Shown here: piece after piece, positions 1 to 7,564 of the stretch | How positions within the stretch are numbered: the first letter of the stretch is position 1 | Layout of the letters: every line of letters starts with the position of its first letter | From: an uncultured Paracoccus sp. | GTDB taxonomy: Bacteria; Pseudomonadota; Alphaproteobacteria; Rhodobacterales; Rhodobacteraceae | Reading direction: 5' to 3' | Assembly (NCBI GenBank): GCA_937859005.1 | Contig: CALLYR010000276.1 | Coordinates: forward strand, 1 to 9,260 | Length of the DNA: 9,260 bases | Translations under genes and position numbers: made by a program | The notes under the pieces: model-generated | The model's database searches: none | Seen by the model: only the letters and a program-made list of their open reading frames with translations | Told to the model about the DNA's origin: nothing

Positions 1-1818
1 CCGCAGCTGGTGGTGCCGCTGACGAATGCGCGTTTCGCGCTGAACGCGGCCAATGCGCGCTGGGGGTCGCTCTATGATGCGCTTTACGGCACCGATGCGA
101 TTCCGGGCACGCCGCAGGGGCGGGGCTATGACGCGCAGCGCGGCGCGCAGGTGATCGCCTGGGGCCGCGCGCATCTGGACCGGACGGCGCCGCTTGCCGG
201 GGCCTCCTGGGCCGATGTGACGGCGATGCGGGTGGTGAAGGGCGCCTTGCAGGTGACGGCAGGGGGGCGCGATACCGCGCTGGCCGATCCTGCGCAGTTC
301 GCCGGTTACACGGAATCGGGCGATGTGTTCCTGCGCGTCCACGGCCTGCTGATCCGCATCGTCGTGGACCGCGAAAGCCGGATCGGCCGCGAAGATCCCG
401 CCGGCATCGCCGACATCGTGCTGGAAAGCACGCTGAGCGCCATCCAGGACTGCGAGGACGCCGTCGCGGCGGTGGACGCCGAGGACAAGGTTCTGGTCTA
501 TCGCAACTGGCTGGGGCTGATGCGCGGCGACCTGGAGGAGACGTTCGAGAAGGACGGGCGCAGCATGACGCGCCGGATGAATCCCGACATCGACTATCTG
601 GACCCGCAGGGCGATCCCGTCACCCATCCCGGCCGCTCGGTCCTGCTGGTGCGCAACGTGGGTCATCTGATGACGACCGACGCCGTGCTGCTGGACGGGC
701 AGGAAACGCCCGAGGGCATCATGGATGCGATGGTGACGGTCGCCGCCGCCATGCACGACCTGGAACGGGCCGAGGACTGGCGCAACTCGCGCACCGGTTC
801 GATCTATGTCGTCAAGCCCAAGATGCACGGCCCGGACGAGGCCGCCTTTGCCGAGCGCCTGTATGCGCAGGTCGAGGATATCCTGGGCCTGCCGCGCAAC
901 ACCGTGAAGCTGGGTGTCATGGACGAGGAACGCCGCACCTCGGCCAACCTGTCCGCCTGCATCGCGGCGGTGAAGGACCGCTGCGTGTTCATCAACACCG
1001 GCTTCCTGGACCGCACCGGCGACGAGATCCACACCTCGATGGAGGCGGGCCCGGTCGTGCCCAAGGGCTGGATGAAGGACGAGCCCTGGCTGGCTGCCTA
1101 TGAAACCGGGAACGTGGACGCGGGGTTGGCCGCGGGCATGGACGGGCGCGGCCAGATCGGCAAGGGCATGTGGGCCAGGACCGACGAGATGGCCGAGATG
1201 CTGGAGGTCAAGATCGCCCAGCCCCGCGCCGGCGCGAACACCGCCTGGGTGCCGTCGCCCACCGCGGCCACGCTGCACGCGACCCATTACCATCTGGTCG
1301 ATGTGGCGGCGGTGCAGCAGACGCTGAAGGACCGCGCGCCCCTGGACCGCGACCTGCTGCTGACGCCCCCGCTGCTGGGGGGCCGCACATTGTCGGCCGA
1401 GGAGATCGCGCACGAGATCGACAACTCCTGCCAGTCGATCCTGGGTTATGTCGTGCGCTGGGTCGATCAGGGGATCGGCGTGTCCAAGGTGCCCGACATC
1501 AACGATGTCGCGCTGATGGAGGACCGGGCCACGCTGCGCATCTCGTCGCAGGAACTGGCGAACTGGCTGAAGCACGGGCTTTGCACGGTGGAGCAGATAG
1601 ACGATTCCCTGCGCCGCATGGCCGAGAAGGTGGACCGCCAGAACGCGGATGATCCGGCCTATCGCCCGATGGCGCCGGGCTTCGACGGCCACGCCTTCAA
1701 GGCCGCGCGCGACCTGATCCTGAAGGGGGCCGACCAGCCCTCGGGCTATACCGAGCCGCTGCTGCACGCCGCCCGCCGCGCGGTCAAGGCAGACGCCACA
1801 GCCCGCGCCGCGGCCTGA
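1..1818 (+). CDS. glcB: Malate synthase G, C-terminal part (5' end outside window)
   Basis: Malate synthase G condenses glyoxylate and acetyl-CoA to malate in the cytoplasm, for the glyoxylate bypass and growth on C2 compounds. The frame is open from base 1 and gives 605 residues. The family is about 720 residues (E. coli GlcB 723), so roughly 115-120 N-terminal residues lie left of the window; the GTG at 10 is internal, not the start. Hallmarks seen in order are TNARFALNAANARWGSLYDA near the left edge, the NSRTGSIYVVKPKMHGP segment whose first Arg (codon 790-792) matches the glyoxylate-contacting Arg, GVMDEERRTS and FLDRTGDE carrying the Mg-binding Glu and Asp, and SKVPDINDVALMEDRATL, where the Asp of MED corresponds to the catalytic base. 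The C-terminus DPAYRPMAPGF...GYTEPLLHAARR is complete. All key residues are present, so it should be functional. The gene converges on the next one with only 4 bp between stop codons and no visible terminator. Confidence 0.97.
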   Translation, partial: PQLVVPLTNARFALNAANARWGSLYDALYGTDAIPGTPQGRGYDAQRGAQVIAWGRAHLDRTAPLAGASWADVTAMRVVKGALQVTAGGRDTALADPAQFAGYTESGDVFLRVHGLLIRIVVDRESRIGREDPAGIADIVLESTLSAIQDCEDAVAAVDAEDKVLVYRNWLGLMRGDLEETFEKDGRSMTRRMNPDIDYLDPQGDPVTHPGRSVLLVRNVGHLMTTDAVLLDGQETPEGIMDAMVTVAAAMHDLERAEDWRNSRTGSIYVVKPKMHGPDEAAFAERLYAQVEDILGLPRNTVKLGVMDEERRTSANLSACIAAVKDRCVFINTGFLDRTGDEIHTSMEAGPVVPKGWMKDEPWLAAYETGNVDAGLAAGMDGRGQIGKGMWARTDEMAEMLEVKIAQPRAGANTAWVPSPTAATLHATHYHLVDVAAVQQTLKDRAPLDRDLLLTPPLLGGRTLSAEEIAHEIDNSCQSILGYVVRWVDQGIGVSKVPDINDVALMEDRATLRISSQELANWLKHGLCTVEQIDDSLRRMAEKVDRQNADDPAYRPMAPGFDGHAFKAARDLILKGADQPSGYTEPLLHAARRAVKADATARAAA

Positions 1819-1822
1819 GGGG

Positions 1823-3364
1823 TCAGAGCAGCCATTCGATCGGCAGCCGGCCCAAGAGCCACAGGAACACGCGCTGGGTCAGATTGGTGCCCGGCTCCGT
1901 CCTGTGAACGGTCTCGGCCCTCCCCTGCGCGGGCTGCCGCCAGACGATCTGCCCCGCCCCGTCGCGGCGGGGTCCATAGCTGAGCCAGGGCAGCACCTCG
2001 TCCAGCCCCCGGCTCAGTTCCGCCGCGATCCGGGGGCTGTCGATCAGCAGCCCCATTTCCGTGTTCAGCATGACCGAGCGCGGATCGAAGTTGAACGAGC
2101 CGATGAAGACCCGCCTGCGGTCCACGGATACCGTTTTAGAATGAAGGCTGGCGGTGGTGGACACGCCGGGGGTTCGCGGCTCGCGCGGGGCTTCGGGCGT
2201 GGCGCGCAATTCGTAAAGCGCCACGCCGCCATCCAGCAGGGCCGGGCGGTATTTCACATAGGCGCTGTGGACGATCAGGACATCGGTCGCTTCTTGCGAA
2301 TTGGTCAGGATGCGGATGCGCTTGCCTTCGCCCGCCAGCCGGACGAGCCGTTCGGTAAAGGTGCGTCCGGGGACGAAATAGGCCGACACGATGTCCACCG
2401 ACCGGTCGGGGTCGGCCATGACCCGCATCAACTGGGTAAACAGCATGTCGCGGTTGCGGGCGCGGCCCAGCCCCTTGGCCGGATTGTCGCTGATCAGCGT
2501 GACCGGCGCCCATTCCAGCGCCACATGCTGCCGGGCCAGGCCGCGGGCCAGCGGTTCGGCAGCAAGGGCCTTGCGGAAGGCGGTGCCTTCGGGACCCGCC
2601 AGCGCCTTGGCGGCGTCGGTGGCGGTGCGTTCCAGCCCTTGAGGGGCCGCAGGCAGGATCAGCCGGGCCGGATAGGCCGACCCGCTGGCCCAGTAGCGAT
2701 CGAAGTCCGCCCCCGCCTCGGTCGCGACGCGCCCGACCGCCAGCACATCCGTGTCCAGATAATGGGGGCCGGGCCCGAAGGCGAAATAGATATTGCCGAT
2801 GTTGCGGCCCCCCAGGATGGCCGCGGCCCCGTCGGCGATCATCAGCTTGTTGTGCATGCGCCGGTTCAGCCGCACGAAATCCCACAGGAAACCCAGCGAT
2901 TTGGGCCAGCGCAGGATGAAGGGATTGAACAGACGCACCTCGACCGCGTCCAGCGCGTCCAGCGCCGCAAGGTCGGGGTCCAGCCCCGCGATGCCGTTGT
3001 CGTCCAGCAGCAGACGGATGCGTACGCCGCGTTCGGCGGCCTTGCGCAGTTCCGTCAGCAGCAGCAGCCCGGTCGCGTCGCGCTGCCAGATGTAATATTG
3101 CAGGTCCAGCGTTTCTTCGGCCTCGCGGATCAGCGAGATGCGGGCGGCAAAAGCGTCGATCCCGTCCAGAAGCTGGATCACCCCGCTGGTTCCGTCGGGA
3201 TGATCGCGCGCCGCCTGCGCGACCATGCGGCCCAGACTGGTCCGTTCCGACATGAGACGCGCCGCGCTGGGCTGCCGTCCCGTCAGCGGGGGCGGCCGGA
3301 AGACGAGCCTGGCGGTCAGCAGCACCGCCGCCACGACTGCCAGCACAAGGCCCAGCAGGCTCAT
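1823..3364 (-). CDS. ClsC-like cardiolipin synthase / phospholipase D family protein
   Basis: This 513-residue protein has two phospholipase D (HKD) active sites: H171-x-K173-x4-D178 followed by GGRN, and H408-x-K410-x4-D415 followed by GSFNFDPRS. Residues 1-22 form one hydrophobic helix, so it is probably anchored in the inner membrane. The run DLQYYIWQRDATGLLLLTEL, then RLLLDDNGIAG and VEVRLFNPF, resembles E. coli ClsC (YmdC) more than ClsA or ClsB. ClsC makes cardiolipin from phosphatidylglycerol plus phosphatidylethanolamine. That reaction is known for ClsC; its assignment here rests on similarity recalled by eye, and a phospholipase or another phosphatidyltransferase remains possible. 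The ATG at 3364 is chosen because it includes the membrane helix, although no clear Shine-Dalgarno precedes it. The gene lies 76 bp behind the stop of the host-attachment gene on the same strand, so co-transcription is possible. The long open frame on the opposite strand here is a GC-rich shadow. Confidence 0.9.
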   Translation of the reverse strand: MSLLGLVLAVVAAVLLTARLVFRPPPLTGRQPSAARLMSERTSLGRMVAQAARDHPDGTSGVIQLLDGIDAFAARISLIREAEETLDLQYYIWQRDATGLLLLTELRKAAERGVRIRLLLDDNGIAGLDPDLAALDALDAVEVRLFNPFILRWPKSLGFLWDFVRLNRRMHNKLMIADGAAAILGGRNIGNIYFAFGPGPHYLDTDVLAVGRVATEAGADFDRYWASGSAYPARLILPAAPQGLERTATDAAKALAGPEGTAFRKALAAEPLARGLARQHVALEWAPVTLISDNPAKGLGRARNRDMLFTQLMRVMADPDRSVDIVSAYFVPGRTFTERLVRLAGEGKRIRILTNSQEATDVLIVHSAYVKYRPALLDGGVALYELRATPEAPREPRTPGVSTTASLHSKTVSVDRRRVFIGSFNFDPRSVMLNTEMGLLIDSPRIAAELSRGLDEVLPWLSYGPRRDGAGQIVWRQPAQGRAETVHRTEPGTNLTQRVFLWLLGRLPIEWLL

Positions 3365-3413
3365 GCGCGGATGCCGCGAGGGGCAGGGATCCCGCTCCTC
3401 GCCGACGATGCGA

Positions 3414-3430
3414 CCGGTCGGCAGGACCGG
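3414..3430. repeat. Short GC-rich stem-loop in the intergenic gap
   Basis: CCGGTC (3414-3419) and GACCGG (3425-3430) form a perfect 6-bp stem with a 5-nt loop. It lies between the stop of the minus-strand host-attachment gene and the start of the ClsC-like gene. On the minus strand it is not followed by a run of T, so it is not a canonical rho-independent terminator. At this GC content it may be chance. Confidence 0.25.
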
Positions 3431-3440
3431 CCGGGGGGCA

Positions 3441-3824
3441 TCAGGCCAGCGCCTTGGCGATGTCTTCGGTCGAGCCCCAGGTCAGGGTCTTGGGGATTTC
3501 CCTGACCAGCTTCTGTTCCAGCATCTTGTGGTAATGCTTGCGCATCACGCCCAGCGTGTCCGGGTCGGCGATGATCGCCAGCTCGTCGATCTTGTGGGTC
3601 AGGACCATGTGATTGAGCCGTTCGGCGACCTGCTTGGCAAAAGTCGCCTCGTCCTCGTCCCGCGGGGTGGTTTCCTCGGGCTGGCGGCCCTGACTTTCGT
3701 CCTGCAGGTGCCGGGGACGCATGCGTTCCGTTTCCTCCAGTTCGATCCCGTGGCGGGCGGTATTGCGGAACAGGATCGCCTGATGGCCATCGGCGACGAC
3801 GACCGTGGCATTGTGCGAAAGCAT
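3441..3824 (-). CDS. Host-attachment family protein (Host_attach / baeRF-like)
   Basis: This is a 127-residue soluble protein without a signal peptide or membrane segment. Its pattern fits the family annotated as 'protein required for attachment to host cells'. It has an N-terminal strand followed by DGHQAILFRN (ATVVVADGHQAILFRN), a charged middle region rich in E, D and R (about residues 28-62), then FAKQVAERLNH, the strand ELAIIADPDTLGVMRKHY, and an end like EIPKTLTWGSTEDIAKAL. The family has been related to bacterial archaeo-eukaryotic release-factor-like (baeRF) domains, but its biochemical role is unclear, so the name should not be taken as proof of adhesion. The ATG at 3824 has a good AAGGA box (AAAGGACAATGCC before ATG). 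An ATG 5 bp upstream is in another frame. It lies between aatA and the ClsC-like gene, all on the minus strand. Confidence 0.8.
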   Translation of the reverse strand: MLSHNATVVVADGHQAILFRNTARHGIELEETERMRPRHLQDESQGRQPEETTPRDEDEATFAKQVAERLNHMVLTHKIDELAIIADPDTLGVMRKHYHKMLEQKLVREIPKTLTWGSTEDIAKALA

Positions 3825-3850
3825 GGCATTGTCCTTTCGAGGTTTTTATC

Positions 3851-3865
3851 CGGGGCAACGCCCCG
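3851..3865. repeat. Hairpin downstream of aatA
   Basis: CGGGGC AAC GCCCCG is a perfect 6-bp GC stem with a 3-nt loop, 15 bp past the aatA stop on the minus strand. On the minus strand it is followed by GATAAAAACC, not by T residues, so it lacks the U-tract of an intrinsic terminator. It may stabilise the aatA 3' end or act as a weak pause. It also lies in the short leader of the host-attachment gene. Confidence 0.35.
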
Positions 3866-3880
3866 TCCTTGCCGCGGTTC

Positions 3881-5083
3881 CTAAGCCAGCGCCCCGCAAA
3901 AGGCGCGGATGCGCGCGACCGCATCCGCCAGTTGTTCGTCCGAGGCCGCATAGCTGATGCGGAAATGCGGGGACAGGCCGAAGGCCGCGCCAAAGACCAC
4001 GGCAACACCGGTGGCCTCCAGCAGTTCCATGGCGAAGGTTTCATCGTCGGCGATCACGCGGCCCCCCGGCGTGCGCCGCCCGATCAGCCGCGCGATCGAG
4101 GGATAGACATAGAACGCGCCCTGCGGGGTGGGGCAATCGATGCCCTCGCACTGGTTCAGGCCCGCCACGACCAGATCGCGGCGGCGCTGGAACACCGCGC
4201 GGCTGTCGGTGATATAGTCCTGCGGCCCGGTCAGTGCCGCCAGGGCCGCATACTGGCTGATCGAACAGGGGTTCGAGGTCGATTGCGACTGGATCGTGCC
4301 CATCGCCCGGATCAGTTCCACCGGACCTGCACCATAGCCGATGCGCCAGCCGGTCATTGCATAGGCCTTGCTGACCCCGTTCATGGTCAGCGTGCGGTCC
4401 TTCAGCCCCGGTTCGACCTGCGCGGGCGTCATGAACCGGAAATCGTCATAGACGAGATGCTCATAGATGTCGTCGGCCAGCACCCAGACATGGGGGTGCC
4501 GCATCAGCACATCGGTCAGCCCGCGCAGGTCGGTTTCCGCATAACCCGCGCCCGTGGGATTCGAGGGCGAATTCAGGATCACCCATTTCGTCCGCGGCGT
4601 GATCGCGGCGTCAAGCTGATCGGGCGTGATGCGATAGCCGGTCCCGATCCCGCCCGTCACGATCACCGGCGTGCCTCCCGCCAGCACCACCATGTCGGGA
4701 TAACTGACCCAGTAGGGCGCCGGAATGACGACCTCGTCCCCGGGATCGAGCGTCGCCATCAGCGCATTGTAGAGGATCTGCTTGCCCCCGGTGCCGACCG
4801 TCACCTGGCTTGGCGCATGGTCGAGCCCGTTCTCGCGCGCGAACTTGTCCGCCACCGCCCGCTTCAGTTCGGCAATGCCGTCCACGGCGGTATAGCGGGT
4901 GTGGCCTGCGTCGATCGCGGCCTTGGCGGCCTCGCGGATATGTGCGGGGGTGTCGAAGTCGGGTTCGCCCGCCGACAGGCTGATGATGTCGCGCCCCTGC
5001 GCCGCCATGTCGCGGGCAAGCCCGGTCATGGCGATGGTGGGCGAGGGTTTGACGCGCGCCAGCGTCTGGGACAGAAAGCTCAT
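3881..5083 (-). CDS. aatA: Pyridoxal-phosphate aspartate aminotransferase (class I-gamma)
   Basis: This 400-residue enzyme transfers the amino group of aspartate to 2-oxoglutarate, giving oxaloacetate and glutamate, in the cytoplasm. Class I-gamma landmarks are all present: SLSAGEPDFDTP (residues 35-46), the cofactor phosphate loop GTGGKQ (97-102), NSPSNPTGAG with N175, ADDIYEHLVYD with D204 and Y207, the Schiff-base lysine K239 in GVSKAYAMTGWRIGY, and the substrate-carboxylate arginine R375 in FRISYA. The closest named relative I recall is the rhizobial AatA type. Some members of the subgroup also use prephenate, so a wider substrate range cannot be excluded. The ATG at 5083 is chosen because family homology begins at MSFLSQTLARVKPS; the frame is open for another 92 codons upstream, but that stretch is antisense to sdhE. 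A weak AGGG precedes the start. It is divergent from sdhE. Confidence 0.95.
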   Translation of the reverse strand: MSFLSQTLARVKPSPTIAMTGLARDMAAQGRDIISLSAGEPDFDTPAHIREAAKAAIDAGHTRYTAVDGIAELKRAVADKFARENGLDHAPSQVTVGTGGKQILYNALMATLDPGDEVVIPAPYWVSYPDMVVLAGGTPVIVTGGIGTGYRITPDQLDAAITPRTKWVILNSPSNPTGAGYAETDLRGLTDVLMRHPHVWVLADDIYEHLVYDDFRFMTPAQVEPGLKDRTLTMNGVSKAYAMTGWRIGYGAGPVELIRAMGTIQSQSTSNPCSISQYAALAALTGPQDYITDSRAVFQRRRDLVVAGLNQCEGIDCPTPQGAFYVYPSIARLIGRRTPGGRVIADDETFAMELLEATGVAVVFGAAFGLSPHFRISYAASDEQLADAVARIRAFCGALA

Positions 5084-5113
5084 GCCGGGACCCTGAGGTT
5101 TGGGGTTTTCCCG

Positions 5114-5142
5114 GTGATAGGCAGGCCCCCCTCGGCCCGCAA
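5114..5142 (-). promoter_or_regulatory. Possible sigma-70 promoter for aatA
   Basis: On the minus strand, TTGCGG (5142-5137) and TATCAC (5119-5114) are separated by 17 nt. They match 3 of 6 and 4 of 6 positions of the -35 and -10 consensus. This would place transcription start about 20-25 bp before the aatA ATG, in the 73-bp gap shared with sdhE. The match is weak and unverified. Confidence 0.3.
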
Positions 5143-5156
5143 GCGGAAGGACGGCG

Positions 5157-5447
5157 ATGGAAGACCACGACACCCGCCTGCGCCGGCTGGCGATGCGCAG
5201 CTGGCGCCGCGGCACGCGCGAGATGGACCTGATCCTGGGACCGTTTGCCGAGGCAAGGCTGGCCGGCATGGACGACGCGGCCCTGGACGCATACGAGGCG
5301 CTGCTGGAGGAAAACGACCAGGACCTGTATCCGTGGATCACCGCCCGCATCGGCGGCACGGCTGCGGGGCCGGACCGGCACGCGGCCCTGCTGGATCAGG
5401 TCGCGGCCCATGCTGCGGGACGGCTGCGCGACATTCGCGGCGCTTAA
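5157..5447 (+). CDS. sdhE: Succinate dehydrogenase assembly factor SdhE (FAD assembly)
   Basis: This 96-residue protein belongs to the SdhE/Sdh5 (DUF339) family, which helps covalent flavinylation of the succinate dehydrogenase flavoprotein SdhA in the cytoplasm. The signature RRGTREMDLILGPFA (residues 17-31) contains the conserved RGxxE motif (R18, G19, E22), and the family's second conserved patch LLEENDQDLYPWI follows. The length is normal for the family, allowing for a slightly extended C-terminus. The ATG at 5157 has a well placed AAGGA (GGAAGGACGGCG before ATG). It is divergent from aatA and 60 bp upstream of the MarR-type regulator, which has its own strong ribosome binding site. No sdhABCD gene is in the window. 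Confidence 0.93.
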   Translation: MEDHDTRLRRLAMRSWRRGTREMDLILGPFAEARLAGMDDAALDAYEALLEENDQDLYPWITARIGGTAAGPDRHAALLDQVAAHAAGRLRDIRGA

Positions 5448-5507
5448 CCGAATCTTGGGGCTTTTGCGTCAGTCTGGGCCGAACGATGCCCAGCGAAGGT
5501 GACGCCC

Positions 5508-6032
5508 ATGACCCGCCTTGCCCTGATCGTCCCGGCCGCGCCCGGACCCCTGCCGGGGACCGATCCCGCGCCCGACGTGACGGATACCTATCTGGAAAGC
5601 CTGCAGATCCTTGACCGGCTGCACCGGCTGATGCTGGATCTCATCAAGGATGAATTCGAACGGATCGGGCAGGATGACCTGAACCCGGTGCAGGCGCTGC
5701 TGATCTATAACCTCGGCGCGGCCGAGGTGTCGGCGGGCGAGCTGCGGTCCCGCGGCATGTATCAGGGATCGAACGTCAGCTATAACCTGAAGAAGCTGGT
5801 TCAGATGGGCTATGTCCATCACGCCCGCAGCGATATGGATCGCCGCTCGGTCCGGGTGCGGCTGACCGACCGCGGTGCGGACATCCGCGACATCGTGGCC
5901 CGGCTGTTCGCCCGCCATGCCGAAGGCTTGCGGATGTCGGGCGTGCTGGACGACCCGCCGCTGGTGCTGGTCAACCGCCAGTGGCGGCGGGTCGAACGGT
6001 TCTGGTCGGAACAGATCCGCTATATCTATTGA
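5508..6032 (+). CDS. MarR-family winged-helix regulator, LdtR-like
   Basis: This is a 174-residue transcription factor. After a proline-rich N-terminal stretch of about 25 residues there is a helix (SLQILDRLHRLMLDLIKDEF), then the winged helix-turn-helix. The recognition helix is in GSNVSYNLKKLVQMGYV and the wing is SDMDRRSVRVRLTDRG. C-terminal helices ending in RRVERFWSEQIRYIY suit MarR dimerisation. The pattern resembles LdtR of rhizobia and Liberibacter, which controls an L,D-transpeptidase and stress tolerance; no such target is in the window, so the regulon here is unknown. The ATG at 5508 is preferred because GAAGGTGA (5495-5502) is a near-ideal Shine-Dalgarno sequence for it. The alternative GTG at 5499 lies inside that box. 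It converges on the glyoxalase gene with a 15-bp gap. Confidence 0.87.
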   Translation: MTRLALIVPAAPGPLPGTDPAPDVTDTYLESLQILDRLHRLMLDLIKDEFERIGQDDLNPVQALLIYNLGAAEVSAGELRSRGMYQGSNVSYNLKKLVQMGYVHHARSDMDRRSVRVRLTDRGADIRDIVARLFARHAEGLRMSGVLDDPPLVLVNRQWRRVERFWSEQIRYIY

Positions 6033-6047
6033 CCCGCAGGCCGTGCC

Positions 6048-6476
6048 TTACCAGTGGCCGGTGTTTTCCATGCTGGCCCAGGGTTCCTGCGGCGGCAGGC
6101 GGTCGCCCTTCTGCAGGAACTCGATCGAGATGTTGTCGGGGCTGCGGACAAAGGCCATATGGCCGTCGCGCGGGGGGCGGTTGATCGTCACGCCGTTGTC
6201 CATGAGATGCCGGCACATGGCATAAATGTCGTCCACCTCATACGCCAGATGGCCGAAATGGCGGCTGTCCGAGGGCAGCCCCTCGTCCCCGTCCCAGTTG
6301 AAGGTCAGTTCGACCGGCGTGTCCTCGCCGCCCTCGGGGGCCATGTAGACCAGCGTGAAGCGGCCTTTCTCGCTTTCGATGCGGCGGATTTCCCGCAGGC
6401 CCAGCAGGCCGAAGAAGCGCATCGAGGCGTCCAGATCCAGGACACGGACCATCGTATGCAGATAGCGGATGTTCAT
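6048..6476 (-). CDS. gloA: Lactoylglutathione lyase (glyoxalase I), VOC family
   Basis: Glyoxalase I isomerises the hemithioacetal of methylglyoxal and glutathione to S-lactoylglutathione, a cytoplasmic detoxification step. The 142-residue protein has the two-module VOC fold, with the four metal ligands expected from E. coli GloA: H7 (YLHTMVRV), E56 (PVELTFNW), H76 (HFGHLAYEV) and E119 (NISIEFLQKG). The C-terminal tail PPQEPWASMENTGHW is longer than in short GloA proteins. The ATG at 6476 is preceded by AAAGGAAC at good spacing. The ligand set fits a Ni-type bacterial enzyme, but other VOC dioxygenases or isomerases share the fold, so the substrate is inferred. It is divergent from thyX over 104 bp. 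Confidence 0.85.
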   Translation of the reverse strand: MNIRYLHTMVRVLDLDASMRFFGLLGLREIRRIESEKGRFTLVYMAPEGGEDTPVELTFNWDGDEGLPSDSRHFGHLAYEVDDIYAMCRHLMDNGVTINRPPRDGHMAFVRSPDNISIEFLQKGDRLPPQEPWASMENTGHW

Positions 6477-6522
6477 TGCGGTTCCTTTCCGTTCGGTCGC
6501 GGCGATCCTGCCACGCTGCCCG

Positions 6523-6551
6523 CTGACTCGCCAGCCGCGGCGCGCTAGGAA
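6523..6551 (+). promoter_or_regulatory. Possible thyX promoter
   Basis: CTGACT (6523-6528), a 17-nt spacer and TAGGAA (6546-6551) lie in the gloA-thyX divergent gap. The boxes match 4 of 6 and 3 of 6 consensus positions. The position, 29 bp before the thyX ATG, would give a short leader. This is weak evidence only. Confidence 0.3.
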
Positions 6552-6580
6552 GGCCGCGACGAACCTGAAAGGACCCCCCC

Positions 6581-7486
6581 ATGCCGCTGACCCCGGAACA
6601 GCAAGCCGAGATCGACGAGGCCCGCGCCACCCCGCGCCCTACGCTGCGCACTGTCGCCGAGGGGATGGAGCGGCATCTGCATGTGGCCCATCCGGTGCTG
6701 GACCACGGGCTGATCCGGGTCATCGACTATATGGGCGACGATTCTGCCATCGTGCAGGCCGCGCGGGTGAGTTACGGCCGCGGCACCAGGTCGGTGTCGA
6801 ACGACGAGGGGCTGATCCGTTACCTGATGCGGCACTGGCATTCGACGCCCTTCGAGATGTGCGAGGTGAAATTCCACGTCAAGCTGCCGGTCTTTGTCGC
6901 GCGCCAGTGGATCAGGCACCGGACAGCGAATGTGAACGAGTATTCCGGGCGCTATTCGATCCTGGACCGCGAATTCTATATCCCTGCGCCGGAACAACTG
7001 GCCGCGCAATCGACCGTCAACAACCAGGGCCGCGGCGAGGTATTGCAGGGTGACGAGGCGCAGCGGGTGCTGGACATCCTGCGCGACGATGCGACGCGCG
7101 CCTATGACCATTACGAGGGGATGCTGTCGCAGGACGGCCAGCAGGGGCTGGCGCGGGAACTGGCGCGGATGAACCTGCCCGCGAATGTCTATACCCAGTG
7201 GTACTGGAAGACCGACCTGCACAACCTGTTCCATTTCCTGCGCCTGCGCGCGGACGCCCACGCGCAGTATGAAATCAGGGTCTATGCCGAGGCGATGTGC
7301 CGGATCGTGGCGGATTGGGTGCCGCTGGCCTGGGCGGCCTTCGATGACTACCGGCTGGGCGGGGTGCAGTTGTCGGCAAAGGCGGTCGAGGTGCTGAAGC
7401 GGCGGCTGTCCGGCGAGGCGGTCACGCAGGAGACCAGCGGGATGAGCAAGGGCGAGTGGCGGGAGTTCGAGGGGATGTGGGGGTGA
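6581..7486 (+). CDS. thyX: FAD-dependent thymidylate synthase ThyX
   Basis: ThyX methylates dUMP to dTMP using methylenetetrahydrofolate, NAD(P)H and FAD, replacing ThyA. The 301-residue protein carries the signature RHRX7SXR as R112-H-R114...S122-G-R124 inside QWIRHRTANVNEYSGRYS. It also has HWHSTPFEMCEVKFHVKLP (residues 85-103) and the C-terminal core LPANVYTQWYWKTDLHNLF...AQYEIRVYAEAM. It is longer than the Thermotoga-type enzyme (about 220 residues) because of N-terminal and C-terminal extensions, as is common in alphaproteobacterial members. The ATG at 6581 follows GAAAGGACCCCCCC. The downstream R-M-like module begins within about 80 bp of the stop and has its own ribosome binding site. 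No obvious terminator separates them. Confidence 0.96.
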   Translation: MPLTPEQQAEIDEARATPRPTLRTVAEGMERHLHVAHPVLDHGLIRVIDYMGDDSAIVQAARVSYGRGTRSVSNDEGLIRYLMRHWHSTPFEMCEVKFHVKLPVFVARQWIRHRTANVNEYSGRYSILDREFYIPAPEQLAAQSTVNNQGRGEVLQGDEAQRVLDILRDDATRAYDHYEGMLSQDGQQGLARELARMNLPANVYTQWYWKTDLHNLFHFLRLRADAHAQYEIRVYAEAMCRIVADWVPLAWAAFDDYRLGGVQLSAKAVEVLKRRLSGEAVTQETSGMSKGEWREFEGMWG

Positions 7487-7501
7487 TGGCCCGACACCAC
7501 G

Positions 7502-7541
7502 TCCCAACGTGACGTTGGCAACTTTCCACTATATGTTGGGA
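7502..7541. repeat. Nested inverted repeats upstream of the methyltransferase (operator-like)
   Basis: CCAACGTGACGTTGG (7504-7518) is a perfect palindrome with 7-bp arms and a single central base. TCCCAAC (7502-7508) also pairs with GTTGGGA (7535-7541). Thus three copies of CCAAC/GTTGG lie within 40 bp in the 78-bp gap between thyX and the methyltransferase start. No T-run follows the palindrome, so it is unlikely to be the thyX terminator. Its place over the presumed promoter suggests a binding site for a dimeric regulator, but no controller (C) protein gene is in the window. Confidence 0.45.
7509..7537 (+). promoter_or_regulatory. Possible promoter of the R-M module
   Basis: GTGACG (7509-7514), a 17-nt spacer and TATGTT (7532-7537) each match 4 of 6 consensus positions. 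The -35 box lies within the palindrome and the -10 box overlaps the third GTTGG half-site, which is the arrangement expected of a repressible promoter. A TATATG at 7530-7535 is an overlapping alternative -10 box. Unverified. Confidence 0.3.
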
Positions 7542-7564
7542 AGAACAGCAAGCGAGGGCGCACG

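Noticed and set aside
1904..3505. 533-residue open frame on the plus strand opposite the ClsC-like gene
   Set aside because: The translation is rich in R, G, Q, H and P, has no recognisable domain and mirrors a strong minus-strand coding gene with both HKD motifs. It is a GC-rich antisense shadow.
3841..3870. Intrinsic terminator on the plus strand (TTTTT near a GC hairpin)
   Set aside because: The T-run precedes the hairpin on the plus strand, which is the wrong order, and the minus strand has A residues after the stem.
5084..5359. 92-codon N-terminal extension of the aminotransferase
   Set aside because: It is antisense to sdhE and has no family similarity; aminotransferase homology begins at MSFLSQTLARV with the ATG at 5083.
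5443..5460. CtrA-like TTAACC element after sdhE
   Set aside because: Only one half-site is present; the TTAA-N7-TTAA arrangement is not met.
3869..5614. 581-residue plus-strand open frame opposite aatA and running through sdhE
   Set aside because: It covers two well supported genes in other frames, and its residue composition is typical of antisense shadow translation.
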